Part shown: one piece after another, positions 16,908 to 25,727 of the stretch | Position numbering within the stretch: position 1 is the stretch's first letter | Layout: every line of letters begins with the position of its first letter | Assembly (NCBI RefSeq): GCF_003287875.1 | Contig: NZ_QMKK01000046.1 | Span: 248,001 to 312,000 of the forward strand | DNA length: 64,000 nucleotides | Direction: 5' to 3' | Source of the DNA: Martinezella tropici | GTDB taxonomy: Bacteria; Pseudomonadota; Alphaproteobacteria; Rhizobiales; Rhizobiaceae | The notes under the pieces: model-generated | Told to the model about the DNA's origin: nothing | Seen by the model: only the letters and a program-made list of their open reading frames with translations | Database searches by the model: none | Program-made: the position numbers and the translations under genes

Positions 16908-17327
16908 GATGTTTCCCTTTGTACCCCGTTAAATCTTTGCTCTGCTTGTCCGCGTCGCCTGGCAAGGCCGCTACCCGGACAGGCAGGCTTCGAGTGGGCC
17001 GGCGGCCCACAGGCGAATTCGTGGCTGCTTCAGGCACATAGCGCGTATCGCGGAAAAATCGATGTCGCCCGATTCCCGTTGCAGTCGCGCGATTATGACG
17101 AGCGTACTCGACATTCGCGCGAAATTGGATTTCTTTTTTCGGGGGCAAGTGCGTTTGTTTTTGTTCCCCTTACCCGTTTGGCGCTGTTCCGATCTCATTT
17201 TTGCGGCTGGATCAGTGAGGCGACCAGGAAACGATAGCTGTCGCTTTTCGGCTTAGGGATATCTTTTTTCAAGAACACATCATATCGTCGGGATATCGTT
17301 GATCTTCTTGCGGCCGAGCCAGGATGC
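16908..17327. promoter_or_regulatory. Intergenic region between the osmoprotectant operon and the LysR-like gene
   Basis: A 420-base gap between divergent genes with no convincing reading frame. It must hold promoters for both directions. T-rich stretches occur near 17126-17170. I see no clear repeat or known operator. Confidence 0.4.
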
Positions 17328-18578
17328 GTGCTGCGGATAAGGGGATGGGATTTGTATCTCGGTGCTTTGTTCGTAGCCGATATGGTATTCTCCATTGGCT
17401 CCGTGAGGGAAACTGCGCGGCGTCTGTCCTTTTCAGCGTCGACCGTCTCCGGTGCGCTGCGCCGGCTCGAGACCGAGCTTGCCATGAAGCTGGTCGAGCG
17501 GGCATCCGGCGAGCTTGCGACCCTGTTGGCGAGCTCGAAGGTGCAGAAGGGGCTGCAGCCTATTCTCGGCAGCATCCGCCGGCTTTCAGTCCTGATGAAA
17601 GAGCCGCCGGCGCCGGCGGATTATGACCAGTGGGCCGCGCGGCTGCCGTTGAAGATCGCCACCATCGAACGTTTTCTCGAAGTCGCCGATCAGGGCAGCA
17701 TCAATCGCGCCGCACGACGCCTGCGTCTCGGCCAGCCGCAGCTTTCCTTGCAGATCGCCAATCTGGAGGAGTTGTTCGGCTGCCGCCTGTTCGAGCGGCA
17801 GGCACAGGGCTCGGTGCTGACGGAAGCGGGGCAGGAGGTTCACGCCATTCTCGCCGCGATCGCACAGGCCTGGGACGAGATGAAAGCGGCGGCGGACGAG
17901 CGCTTCCAGCGCACTGCGCGTGCGGTCCGCATCGGATCGATCATTCCCACAGGTTCAGAGAGTTGGGTGGCGCGCTCGCTTGCAAGCCTGGTGTCGCGCT
18001 GGAACATCGGCGGTAACAGCAACATGCTGTCGCTCATGCTGATGACGGCCGACGATCTGCGCGAAGCGCTCCGGTCCGGCCGCATCGACGTCGCCATCGT
18101 CGATTCCGTCTTCGGCCTCGACGCTTTCGAACATATGGAGCTTGTCGCGACGGACATGGTGGCGATTGCGCCGCCTGATAGCACTGAGCAGACCTTTGCC
18201 GCGCTCATGGAAAACCATCCGCTCTGCGTGCCGAGCCCACGCACCGGCATCGGCAATGCCGCGACTGCTTTCGGCTATGACAGCCGCGATCGCCGCCGGT
18301 TTCGCGGTCGCGATATCACCTCGGCCGACTCGCTGCCTGTCATCGTCGATCTCGTCGCCAACCACGGCTATGTCTCGTTCCTCGGCCGCGTCAGTGCCTT
18401 ACCGATTGCCGACAAGGTGCGCATCGTCGATCCGGATGAGCTTTTGCCGCTCTCCTACCATCTCGCTCATAATGGCCGCAAAGCTTCGGTCGAAGCCTGC
18501 CGGCTGATCCAGCAGGCGGTTCGCGAATTGATCGGCGATATGGTGACGCCGCGAAAGCGCCTGCCCTCCCGAAGCTAG
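17328..18578 (+). CDS. LysR-like regulator with two N-terminal HTH domains
   Basis: A 416-aa regulator. A first LysR-like winged helix lies at ~20-60 (SIGSVRETARRLSFSASTVSGALRRLE), followed by a linker, and a second, canonical LysR helix-turn-helix lies at ~110-168 (GSINRAARRLRLGQPQLSLQ, then LFGCRLFERQ and LTEAG). The effector domain begins near 187. LysR proteins are normally ~300 aa with one HTH; here the extra ~100 residues duplicate the DNA-binding part. It is divergent from the osmoprotectant ABC operon and may control it. The start GTG 17328 is uncertain; a downstream ATG at 17382 would cut into the first HTH. Confidence 0.8.
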   Translation: MLRIRGWDLYLGALFVADMVFSIGSVRETARRLSFSASTVSGALRRLETELAMKLVERASGELATLLASSKVQKGLQPILGSIRRLSVLMKEPPAPADYDQWAARLPLKIATIERFLEVADQGSINRAARRLRLGQPQLSLQIANLEELFGCRLFERQAQGSVLTEAGQEVHAILAAIAQAWDEMKAAADERFQRTARAVRIGSIIPTGSESWVARSLASLVSRWNIGGNSNMLSLMLMTADDLREALRSGRIDVAIVDSVFGLDAFEHMELVATDMVAIAPPDSTEQTFAALMENHPLCVPSPRTGIGNAATAFGYDSRDRRRFRGRDITSADSLPVIVDLVANHGYVSFLGRVSALPIADKVRIVDPDELLPLSYHLAHNGRKASVEACRLIQQAVRELIGDMVTPRKRLPSRS

Positions 18579-18667
18579 CGGAACTATTGCGCCATTTTCG
18601 CGTTCAGATAGGTTAGTCCGGGCGTACATAGCCGGGGGGCACGTTCGGCACCCAAGGAGACCATTAG

Positions 18668-18901
18668 ATGAAAATTCTTGCAACGGCGCTTATCGCATTT
18701 GGTATTCTCGCTTTACCCGCTACTTACGCGGAAGCGCGTGATCATCATCACCGCTGGCACCATCATCGGCCTGTCGTGAAGCATCATCACCACCGCCGCC
18801 ACTATTACCGCCCTCATCACGGCTGGCATCACCATTACGGCTGGCGGCATGGCTCACGCCATCATCGCTGGCACAGCCGGCCGCATTTCTCGCATAACTG
18901 A
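18668..18901 (+). CDS. Small secreted His-rich protein, copy 1
   Basis: A 77-aa protein with a Sec signal peptide (MKILATALIAFGILALPATYAEA) and a mature part made almost entirely of His, Arg, Tyr and Trp, ending HSRPHFSHN. The ribosome site AAGGAG precedes ATG 18668 and a terminator follows at once. A longer paralogue lies 235 bases downstream with the same signal peptide and the same last residues. His clusters suggest periplasmic metal binding; this is inference, as no family is recognised. Confidence 0.8.
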   Translation: MKILATALIAFGILALPATYAEARDHHHRWHHHRPVVKHHHHRRHYYRPHHGWHHHYGWRHGSRHHRWHSRPHFSHN

Positions 18902-18918
18902 CAGTCGCGGATAGATGC

Positions 18919-18946
18919 GAAAACGGCGCCTTGAGCGCCGTTTTCG
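18919..18946 (+). terminator. Intrinsic terminator after His-rich copy 1
   Basis: An 11-bp stem (arms 18919-18929 and 18935-18945, core AAAACGGCGC) with the T-run inside the descending arm, 18 bases after the stop. It separates the two His-rich genes into independent transcripts. Confidence 0.75.
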
Positions 18947-19135
18947 ACAGCCGGCGCGATTGACCTTGCCTCCCGTCCTGGACCGTTAACGTCGCGGCGC
19001 GATAAAACGCACCGCGAAAGTGCCTGCGGCCACCCCAAAGTGGAACCATCAAAGGCTCGGCTGCGTTTACTTACTGGTCCGGACGACGCGAATGATCCGA
19101 GTCGCGTTTGCGTCCGGCATTCAAGGAGGCTGGAA

Positions 19136-19522
19136 ATGAAAATTCTGGCAACAGCGCTCATAGCGCTAGGCATCCTCGCGCTGCCTGCAACCCACGCCGA
19201 GGCGCGTCGTCACCACCATTATTGGCACCACCATCACCACCGAGTGATGGTTTATAGTCACTACTATTATCCTCGCCATTACTATCGCCCGTATTACCGT
19301 CCGTATTACTACCGGCCCTATTACGGTTATGATGAACCCTATTATGGCGGTTATCAGCCACTTTACTCGTTCGGTCTGTTTGGCGGTTTCGGCGGCTTTC
19401 ACCACCACCACCATCACGGCTGGTACGGTGGAGATGGATACCGTCATGGCGGCTATTACGGCTGGCATGGCGGCGGCAGACATTGGCGGTATTACAGCCA
19501 GCCGCACTTCTCGCACAACTGA
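19136..19522 (+). CDS. Small secreted His/Tyr-rich protein, copy 2
   Basis: A 128-aa paralogue of the preceding gene. The signal peptide (MKILATALIALGILALPATHAEA) differs at two or three positions from copy 1 and the end (QPHFSHN) is shared. Between them lies an expanded region with Tyr-Pro-Tyr repeats (~40-62), a Gly/Tyr-rich stretch and a block of six His. The start ATG 19136 follows AAGGAGG; upstream in-frame codons lack such a site. It looks like a tandem duplicate that diverged by low-complexity expansion. Function unknown; metal binding or envelope association is possible. Confidence 0.8.
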   Translation: MKILATALIALGILALPATHAEARRHHHYWHHHHHRVMVYSHYYYPRHYYRPYYRPYYYRPYYGYDEPYYGGYQPLYSFGLFGGFGGFHHHHHHGWYGGDGYRHGGYYGWHGGGRHWRYYSQPHFSHN

Positions 19523-19542
19523 CGAGCCGGCCGATGGCAAAA

Positions 19543-19566
19543 CGGCGCCTTTCGGCGCCGCTCTTT
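19543..19566 (+). terminator. Intrinsic terminator after His-rich copy 2
   Basis: Stem CGGCGCC (19543-19549) with GGCGCCG (19554-19560), tetraloop, then CTCTTT. It resembles the terminator of copy 1, as expected for a tandem duplication. Confidence 0.65.
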
Positions 19567-19603
19567 GAGGAGATTACTACCGGCTTGCCAGGCTTTGGCC
19601 GGC

Positions 19604-19903
19604 TCAAGCCGGGGTCAGAACGTGAACGGCGCGATCGGCCATCAAATGGCTCACCTTCTCGCCGTAAGCGGCCATATGCGCGGACGCCGCATGGGCTTTC
19701 AGCGCCTCCATGCTTTCCCATTTCTCGACCACGACGAACGTATCGGGTCCGAAGGCAGGATCTGCTCCTTCGACATCGACGACGGCGGTATATTCGATGC
19801 AGCCGTCTTCGGCGTGAACGGCCGGAACGTTCGCCTGGAAGATGTCAAGCACCTCGGCGCGCTTGCCGGGCTTCGCGGTGAGGATGGCGAGAACGTGGAT
19901 CAT
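19604..19903 (-). CDS. Antibiotic biosynthesis monooxygenase (ABM/YgiN-like) protein
   Basis: A 99-aa dimeric ferredoxin-like protein of the ABM family, beginning MIHVLAILTAKPGKRAEVLD and containing the conserved EDGCIEYTAV and FVVVEKWESMEALKAH segments. YgiN-type members act on quinols or as small heme-independent oxygenases; the substrate here is unknown. The start ATG 19903 lies seven bases after AAGGA; further upstream in-frame codons are not supported. It stands alone. Confidence 0.82.
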   Translation of the reverse strand: MIHVLAILTAKPGKRAEVLDIFQANVPAVHAEDGCIEYTAVVDVEGADPAFGPDTFVVVEKWESMEALKAHAASAHMAAYGEKVSHLMADRAVHVLTPA

Positions 19904-20048
19904 GATAATGTCCTTGAAACGATAGACGATAGGAAATGAAGAACGATGGACGCCGCCGATGATGCGGCCGGTTTCAATCTCTATCACGGAACGGGGCGAT
20001 CCAAACGCCGAACTTCGGTTTTGGCCGTGCGGCGAATGCTGCGCGGCC

Positions 20049-20927
20049 TCACATCCGGTTGATATGCTTCGGGTCCAGCGATCCGCTCAACAGATGGCCG
20101 AAGGCGATGAGATTGCCCTGCAGACGGCCGCGGCGGTCGATATAGGGCGGCGGATTGAGGGAGCCGGCGAGGTTTGAGGCGACGTTGCCGCCCATCAGCT
20201 TGAGCGCCCATTTGAGCGAGACGGAACGCTTCTTGACGAGATAGAGCGGATTGGCAACCTGAGAATAACCAAAGCGCAGGCCCGATGTGCGCCCGGCCTT
20301 GACGCCGAGATGGACGCCGCGCAGGCGATTGAACTTGACGATCTTGCCGAAAGGACGAAGCCGCCGGCAGAGATCCACGTCTTCCTGCCAGGCGTAGAGC
20401 GGCAAATCCTCGTCGAAATAGATACCATTTGCGAGCATCGCCTTCCGGCGGAAGATCATGTTGCAGCCATAGGCGTTATGCGTGTCCTCGATCACCGGCG
20501 CCGGAAAGGGCGTGGCATCGGCTGCGAGCGCTTCGTCCGCTTCCTTCGCAGTCAGGCCCGGCCCGAGGATGCCATCACGGACGACCTCGCCGGTCGCCAC
20601 TACGATCTCTTCATCCGCCTCGAACAGGGCTTCCGCTTCGGCAAGATAGTTTGTTGCCGGGAAGAAATCGTCATCGAAGAAGACGACCACATCGATGCCG
20701 ACAGCCGCATCGATAATCGCATTGCGCTGTGGGCAGCTTCCCTGCGGCGAGGAGAGGACCGTCACTGGAAACGGCGCGGAGCTCAAGCGCGCCATGTCGA
20801 TATCGCCGTCCTTGGTCGGGCACAGGAAGAGGTGATCCGGCTTGCGTGCCTGTGCGGCCAGTCTGTCGATCATTGCGGCGAGAATCGCCTTGCGACCGCA
20901 CGTCGCTACGCCAACGGCAATTTTCAT
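20049..20927 (-). CDS. Glycosyltransferase family 2 protein
   Basis: A 292-aa GT-A fold transferase. It opens with MKIAVGVATCGRKAILAAMI, has the metal-binding acidic cluster VVFFDDDFFP at ~74-83, an ED motif in YAWQEDVDLCRRL and a C-terminal basic region. No membrane helix is obvious. It likely transfers a sugar to a surface polysaccharide, but no polysaccharide cluster surrounds it. I chose ATG 20927, preceded by GGGGGA, over an in-frame ATG at 21005 whose extension looks non-coding. Confidence 0.85.
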   Translation of the reverse strand: MKIAVGVATCGRKAILAAMIDRLAAQARKPDHLFLCPTKDGDIDMARLSSAPFPVTVLSSPQGSCPQRNAIIDAAVGIDVVVFFDDDFFPATNYLAEAEALFEADEEIVVATGEVVRDGILGPGLTAKEADEALAADATPFPAPVIEDTHNAYGCNMIFRRKAMLANGIYFDEDLPLYAWQEDVDLCRRLRPFGKIVKFNRLRGVHLGVKAGRTSGLRFGYSQVANPLYLVKKRSVSLKWALKLMGGNVASNLAGSLNPPPYIDRRGRLQGNLIAFGHLLSGSLDPKHINRM

Positions 20928-21117
20928 GGTGCATCCCCCGAGCCTTGTCCCGGGATGCACAGAACCATCGAAATCTGAATCTTTGGTTGTATTAATCGCC
21001 TGCATTCAACGCATCGCCATAAAGCCGCTCTATCCGCCGGCAGCGAGACGGTCAGGCTTAGGTCGAAGGGGCCATAGTGGTTGGCCGCGCGCTGATTTCA
21101 AAATGGCTCATTTGAAG

Positions 21118-21591
21118 TTACTGGGGTGTATAAGGCTTGCATTTATAGGGTGTTGAACCTTCCTTGTCGCGAACGACCGCATTGCCTTCGGGATCAAGCT
21201 TCAAAGTCCAGGACGTTTGCAAGCCGTTCGAGCCCATGAAACCTCCCATGAAGGTCACGTCCTCTCCCTGCCGGTTGAACGCGGTGACACCGCCAAGGTG
21301 GCGTTGATATTCCTGCGGGCGCATGACGACGCCGACGAGAGCCGCTGATCCGGTGGATGCTGACAGACCGTATCCGCCATTGGGCGCACAAGGCGTCATG
21401 TCGGAGATAAACGGGCCGCTGACACAACTGAGGATGTGGCCGAACTGCTTTTTGGAGTTCAGGTGAACGGATACGTCAGCATCGCCGTCACCCTTGCAGA
21501 GCAGATGCATTGGCTTCTCTGCAGGCGTTGCCAGCGCCGTTCCAGCAGCTGCCAGATAGGCGGTAACGGCGATTGCGTTCATGAGCTTCAT
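21118..21591 (-). CDS. Hypothetical secreted protein
   Basis: A 157-aa protein with a Sec signal peptide (MKLMNAIAVTAYLAAAGTALA). The mature part has three Cys (LLCKGDGDADVS, ILSCVSGP, TPCAPNGG) plus one in the tail (YKCKPY), fit for disulphides in the periplasm. No known family was recognised. ATG 21591 has GGAG six bases upstream; a longer frame from 21666 has no such site. Confidence 0.65.
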   Translation of the reverse strand: MKLMNAIAVTAYLAAAGTALATPAEKPMHLLCKGDGDADVSVHLNSKKQFGHILSCVSGPFISDMTPCAPNGGYGLSASTGSAALVGVVMRPQEYQRHLGGVTAFNRQGEDVTFMGGFMGSNGLQTSWTLKLDPEGNAVVRDKEGSTPYKCKPYTPQ

Positions 21592-21778
21592 TGAGGTCTC
21601 CGGTTCAGCCATCATCAGCTCACACTTTCGAAACTCGAATGCAATCCATTTTGTTCTGGATTGCATTCGATCCCTGAATAGGGCGCTTCGGACTGCGATA
21701 TTGCAGCCACGAACATAGAGCGAAGAGGCGCCAAGGAACGGCAGCTCGGCTCATTCATGCTCAGTGTTTGGAAACAAA

Positions 21779-21854
21779 TGGTGCCGCTTACGTGACTCGA
21801 ACACGTGACCCCATCATTACGAATGATGTGCTCTACCGACTGAGCTAAAGCGGC
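21779..21854 (-). tRNA. tRNA-Thr (CGT)
   Basis: On the minus strand a full cloverleaf begins GCCGCTTTAGCTCAG at 21854. The anticodon arm is CATCA-TTCGTAA-TGATG, giving anticodon CGT for codon ACG, and the T arm has GTTCGAGTC. Discriminator A is followed by an encoded CCA (21779-21781). Confidence 0.95.
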
Positions 21855-21992
21855 ATTCTGCGGAGCATTCGGTTCGGCCCCGCGATTTGCATGGCGCTGA
21901 TACAGTCTATGCGGTCAGATTTCAAGCGCTCAAATTGCCAATTGGCAAAAAAGCGAGACGCTTGTGAAAAAAGAACCGCTTTTCGGCGTTGC

Positions 21993-22952
21993 TCAAAGCG
22001 ACAGCCGGACGCGCGCCTGCCGGTATTCCGCTTCCAATCTGTCGACGAGCGCTGGAACTGGCTGGATGGATTTGACGGCGCCGATGCCCTGGCCGGAGCC
22101 CCAGATATCCTTCCAGGCCTTCACGCCGGTGGTGGCGGCTTCGAAATCCATTTTCGAAGGGTCCGCTTCGGGCAGGTTGTCGGGATCCAGGCCGGCGGCG
22201 CGGATCGAGGGCTTCAGATAATTGCCGTGAACGCCGGTGAAATAGTTGGAATAGACGATGTCGGCGGCGGTGCCCTCGACGATCGCCTGCTTGTAGGCGT
22301 CCGCCGCGCGAGCCTCTTCCGTCGCGATGAAGGGCGAGCCGATATAGGCGAGGTCGGCGCCGGCCGCCTGCGCCGCCAGGATCGCGCCCCCCGTGGCGAT
22401 GGCGCCGGCAAGCAGCAGCGGCCCGTCGAACCATTCGCGGATCTCCTGCACGAGCGCGAAGGGCGAAAGCTGGCCGGCATGGCCGCCGGCACCCGCTGCC
22501 ACGGCGATCAGCCCGTCCGCGCCCTTGCGGATGGCCGAGTTCGCATGCCGGTTGTTGATGATGTCGTGCAGCACGATGCCGCCATAGGAATGCACGGCCG
22601 CATTCACCTCGGGCACGGCGCCGAGCGAGGAAATGACGATCGGCACCTTGTATTTCACGCAGAGCATCAGATCGTGCTCCAGGCGCCTGTTCGACGTATG
22701 GACGATCTGATTGACGGCAAATGGAGCTGCCGGTCGCTCCGGATTTGCGGCACTGTATGCGGCAAGATCCTCGGTGATCATCGCCAGCCACTCGTCGAGC
22801 TGACTTTCCGGGCGCGCATTGAGTGCCGGAAAGGAGCCGACCACACCAGCCTTGCATTGCGCCAGCGTCAGCGCCGGGTGCGAGATGATGAAGAGAGGCG
22901 AAGCCACAACCGGCAGGCGCAGACGTTCGGTCAGGATGGAGGGAAGGGCCAT
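21993..22952 (-). CDS. Nitronate monooxygenase (2-nitropropane dioxygenase family)
   Basis: A 319-aa FMN-dependent TIM-barrel enzyme that oxidises alkyl nitronates such as propionate 3-nitronate. Family features: RLPVVASPLFIISHPALTLAQCKAG at the start, the AVNQIVHTSN segment, GADGLIAVAAGAGGHAGQLS with the flavin phosphate site and GAIATGGAILAAQAAGADLAYIGSPF. ATG 22952 is the likely start; two ATGs at 22958/22961 are alternatives. No good ribosome site is present, and a palindrome lies only 16 bases upstream, so the leader must be very short. Confidence 0.87.
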   Translation of the reverse strand: MALPSILTERLRLPVVASPLFIISHPALTLAQCKAGVVGSFPALNARPESQLDEWLAMITEDLAAYSAANPERPAAPFAVNQIVHTSNRRLEHDLMLCVKYKVPIVISSLGAVPEVNAAVHSYGGIVLHDIINNRHANSAIRKGADGLIAVAAGAGGHAGQLSPFALVQEIREWFDGPLLLAGAIATGGAILAAQAAGADLAYIGSPFIATEEARAADAYKQAIVEGTAADIVYSNYFTGVHGNYLKPSIRAAGLDPDNLPEADPSKMDFEAATTGVKAWKDIWGSGQGIGAVKSIQPVPALVDRLEAEYRQARVRLSL

Positions 22953-22968
22953 GAACATCATCCGATAT

Positions 22969-22990
22969 TTGACGTTTACGAAAACGTCAA
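22969..22990. promoter_or_regulatory. Palindromic operator TTGACGTTT-N4-AAACGTCAA before the nitronate monooxygenase gene
   Basis: A 22-base near-perfect palindrome immediately before the start codon. Its core TTGACGT/ACGTCAA is the same as in the palindrome upstream of fadD (11373-11388), though the spacer differs (8 versus 2 bases). One shared regulator of lipid or organic acid catabolism would explain both, but this is inference. Confidence 0.6.
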
Positions 22991-23022
22991 AGAGATAGCA
23001 GATGTGGATCGTGAGGGGAAGA

Positions 23023-23157
<135 letters not shown>

Positions 23158-23337
23158 CTCCACCCCATTTGCGTCGTCTTTGCCCTTTATCCCCCGCCCG
23201 AGTGCCCGCAGCGTCAGCCGGAGGCTTGCGTATTGCCGGATGGGGCGTTACCGAATCCGGTTAACGAATGATAAAAGTATGGCTGTCTTGCTCGTGGAGT
23301 ATGCGAGTATGCCGCGAGTAAGAGTAAAGGACCTGAT

Positions 23338-24576
23338 GTGAGCGGATTAGAAACGGCTATCAGAAGCGCGTTGGAGCGGTCCGATCGCGCCAATCCGGAA
23401 ATCCGGGCTCGTATCTATCAATCGGCACGGCAGGCGCTGGAAGCCGGTCTTCGCAAGCAGGACATTACCGATATCGACGTTGTCTCCGCCCAGCGTCAGC
23501 GGCTGGAGGCGACGATCCGGCAGATCGAGGCCGAGGAGCGCACCCGCCCGGCACAGGAGGTGCCAGTTTCGCCGCAGCTCGACGCCCCGCATGTTTCCCC
23601 CGCCGCACATGAGGTGGAAACCGTGCAGCGGCCGGATCCCGTCATGAGCGTGCGCGGTGAAACCCGCGACCCGCCGCCTTCGGCGCGTGCGCCTCAGGCC
23701 GCCGAGCCGATGTCGGTGGCATCAGCGGCGCGTGAGAGCGATTTCGGCGACATGCGCGCCGGTCCGGCCGATCATCTCGGTGCAGATAGCGACACGCACT
23801 CCGTGGCTGATGCGCCAGCTCGGACCCGATCGATGAATTTCAAGCCGGAGCGGGCGGCCGTGCGCCGCAAGCCGCGCAAATTTTTCTCGCGCCTGCTGAT
23901 CTTCTGCATCCTGCTCGCCTTCCTTGGCGTCGGTGCCTGGTGGATCAAGACATCGGGCGTGTTCATGTCCGCCGCGCAGAGGGATACAAGCGTGCGCAAC
24001 CCGCCGGCGCATGTCGATTCGCAGGATTTCAGCGGCAACAGCAGCGATGACGATACGTCCGAGGAGGACGATAACAGCGGTCCCGTCAATCCTGGACTGG
24101 CGACCATCGACCCGCAGAACAGCTTCTCCGACGAATGGGTCGAAGTCCTGAAGCCGACGGACGCCCAGAAGGTTACGACCGGCCAGCAGTCGAAGGCGGA
24201 GAATGTCTCGGAGAATGAGGGACCGGCCGTGCGGCTGACCTCGCTCAGCAGCGGTTCGGACGGCAATGCCACGGTCGAAGTGCCCGTCAATGTGCTGCAG
24301 CAGATGGCAGGCAAGGCATCGACGATCGCATTGACACTGCAGTCCACCTCGGATGCGCCGACGCAGATCACCGTGGAATGCGATTTCGGCTCGCTCGGCC
24401 GCTGCGGACGTCATCGCTTCACCGTCAGCCGCCAGAAAACGGATGCGCTTTTCCAGATCCAGTTCGATCGCTCGCTGGCGCCGACCAGTCCCGGCCGCCT
24501 CGTCATCAACAGCGATGTCGACGGCAAGACTCGTGGCGTCAATGTCTATGCCATCCGCGTTCTGCCCGGGCAGTAA
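23338..24576 (+). CDS. Conserved-type hypothetical protein with one membrane helix
   Basis: A 412-aa bitopic membrane protein. The N-terminal part has a helical segment (~1-70, ETAIRSALERSDRANPEIRAR) rich in Gln/Arg, then a Pro/Ala-rich disordered stretch, a basic patch and one membrane helix near 182-204 (FSRLLIFCILLAFLGVGAWW). An acidic low-complexity linker follows and the C-terminal ~130 residues form a beta-rich domain with a Cys pair (VECDFGSLGRCGRH). The start is GTG 23338 with AAAGG seven bases upstream. No family name is known to me; a link to cell envelope or division is possible but not shown. Confidence 0.75.
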   Translation: MSGLETAIRSALERSDRANPEIRARIYQSARQALEAGLRKQDITDIDVVSAQRQRLEATIRQIEAEERTRPAQEVPVSPQLDAPHVSPAAHEVETVQRPDPVMSVRGETRDPPPSARAPQAAEPMSVASAARESDFGDMRAGPADHLGADSDTHSVADAPARTRSMNFKPERAAVRRKPRKFFSRLLIFCILLAFLGVGAWWIKTSGVFMSAAQRDTSVRNPPAHVDSQDFSGNSSDDDTSEEDDNSGPVNPGLATIDPQNSFSDEWVEVLKPTDAQKVTTGQQSKAENVSENEGPAVRLTSLSSGSDGNATVEVPVNVLQQMAGKASTIALTLQSTSDAPTQITVECDFGSLGRCGRHRFTVSRQKTDALFQIQFDRSLAPTSPGRLVINSDVDGKTRGVNVYAIRVLPGQ

Positions 24577-24599
24577 GCTTCGAGTCGGATAGCTCTCGC

Positions 24600-25481
24600 C
24601 TATTTGAAAAAGCTTGCTCCCATGCCGAGGATCTTGTCGTCGATCTCGCCGATGGCTTTCTTGTCCTTGCCGTCATAGTCGAGCGTCAGCAGAATGTGAC
24701 GGATGAGGTTCAGGCGCGCCCGCCGCTTGTCGTTGGCGCGGATGACGGTCCAGGGCGCGTGATCGGTATGCGTTTCCTCCAGCATGCGATCGCGCTTTTC
24801 GCCGTAATCCTTCCATTTCGGCAGGGCGGCGATATCCATGGAGGAAAGCTTCCACACGGCACGCGGATCATGACGCCGGTCGTGGAAGCGCTTCAGCTGC
24901 ATCTCCCGGCCGATATCGAGATAGAATTTGAAGAAATGTATGCCGTCCTGGACGATGAGCTTTTCCATGCGGGGTGCCTGCTTCAGGAACTGCTCGTATT
25001 GCTGCGGTGTGCAGAAACCCATGACCGGTTCGACGCCGGCGCGGTTGTACCATGAGCGGTCGAACAGCACGAATTCGCCCGCCGTCGGGAACTGGGCGAC
25101 ATAGCGCTGGAAATACCATTGGCCGGCCTCGCGATCCGTTGGCTTGGTCAGTGCCACGACGCGCGCCAGGCGAGGGTTCATATGTGCTGAGGTCGCAGCG
25201 ATCGATCCGCCCTTGCCGGCGGCATCGCGCCCTTCGAACAGCGCCATCACCCGCTTGCCGGTCGCCTGCAGCCAGAACTGCACCTTGATGAGCTCGATCT
25301 GCAGCGCCTTCAGCTCCTCCAGATATTCTTCTTCCTTGAGCTTCTTCTTGTAGGGATAGTCGCCTGATGTCAGCGCCTGGTCATCGATCCAGCTTGGCAG
25401 AACGGGATCGTCGACATCGAACAGGCGCTTTGTGCCATGGATATCCAGTTCCACCGCGCGGCTTTCCGCTTCCTCTCCCAT
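24600..25481 (-). CDS. ppk2: Polyphosphate kinase 2 (PPK2 family)
   Basis: A 293-aa PPK2-type kinase that moves phosphate between polyphosphate and nucleoside diphosphates or monophosphates. Walker A is FEGRDAAGKGGSI, the DRSWYNRAGVEPVMGF motif holds Walker B residues and the lid is RFHDRRHDPRAVWKLS. A single PPK2 domain with a short N-terminal extension is present. ATG 25481 has GAGGAG seven bases upstream. It is divergent from phoR, at the edge of the phosphate regulon, which fits a role in phosphate storage; direct PhoB control is not shown. Confidence 0.9.
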   Translation of the reverse strand: MGEEAESRAVELDIHGTKRLFDVDDPVLPSWIDDQALTSGDYPYKKKLKEEEYLEELKALQIELIKVQFWLQATGKRVMALFEGRDAAGKGGSIAATSAHMNPRLARVVALTKPTDREAGQWYFQRYVAQFPTAGEFVLFDRSWYNRAGVEPVMGFCTPQQYEQFLKQAPRMEKLIVQDGIHFFKFYLDIGREMQLKRFHDRRHDPRAVWKLSSMDIAALPKWKDYGEKRDRMLEETHTDHAPWTVIRANDKRRARLNLIRHILLTLDYDGKDKKAIGEIDDKILGMGASFFK

Positions 25482-25727
25482 CTGTCGGCTCCTCGGTCGT
25501 TTACACTTCGTTAATCCTGCCGCTCGGCCGCGGCAAAAAAGCTCTTCGGGGAAGTTGGCGCTTTTATCCAATAGTTTCAAGCCCTTTGCCCACTTCCTCT
25601 TTTGCCGGCTACATTTATTATGGTCAGTTACCGGCTTCTGTGGATGGAGCCGAATACTTCTGTCATGAATCACGTCTAAGACGCGGAATCCAGCATTCCA
25701 TGATGGTAGGCGAAGGGACGGGCGCAT

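Noticed and set aside
19158..19721. Long minus-strand frames opposite the His-rich genes
   Set aside because: They mirror a low-complexity His/Tyr coding region, have no ribosome site and no recognisable protein features; the plus-strand genes have signal peptides and strong ribosome sites.
25656..25680. Second Pho box before phoR
   Set aside because: Only one CTGTCAT half site is clear; the following 11-base unit does not match, so it was not listed as a site.
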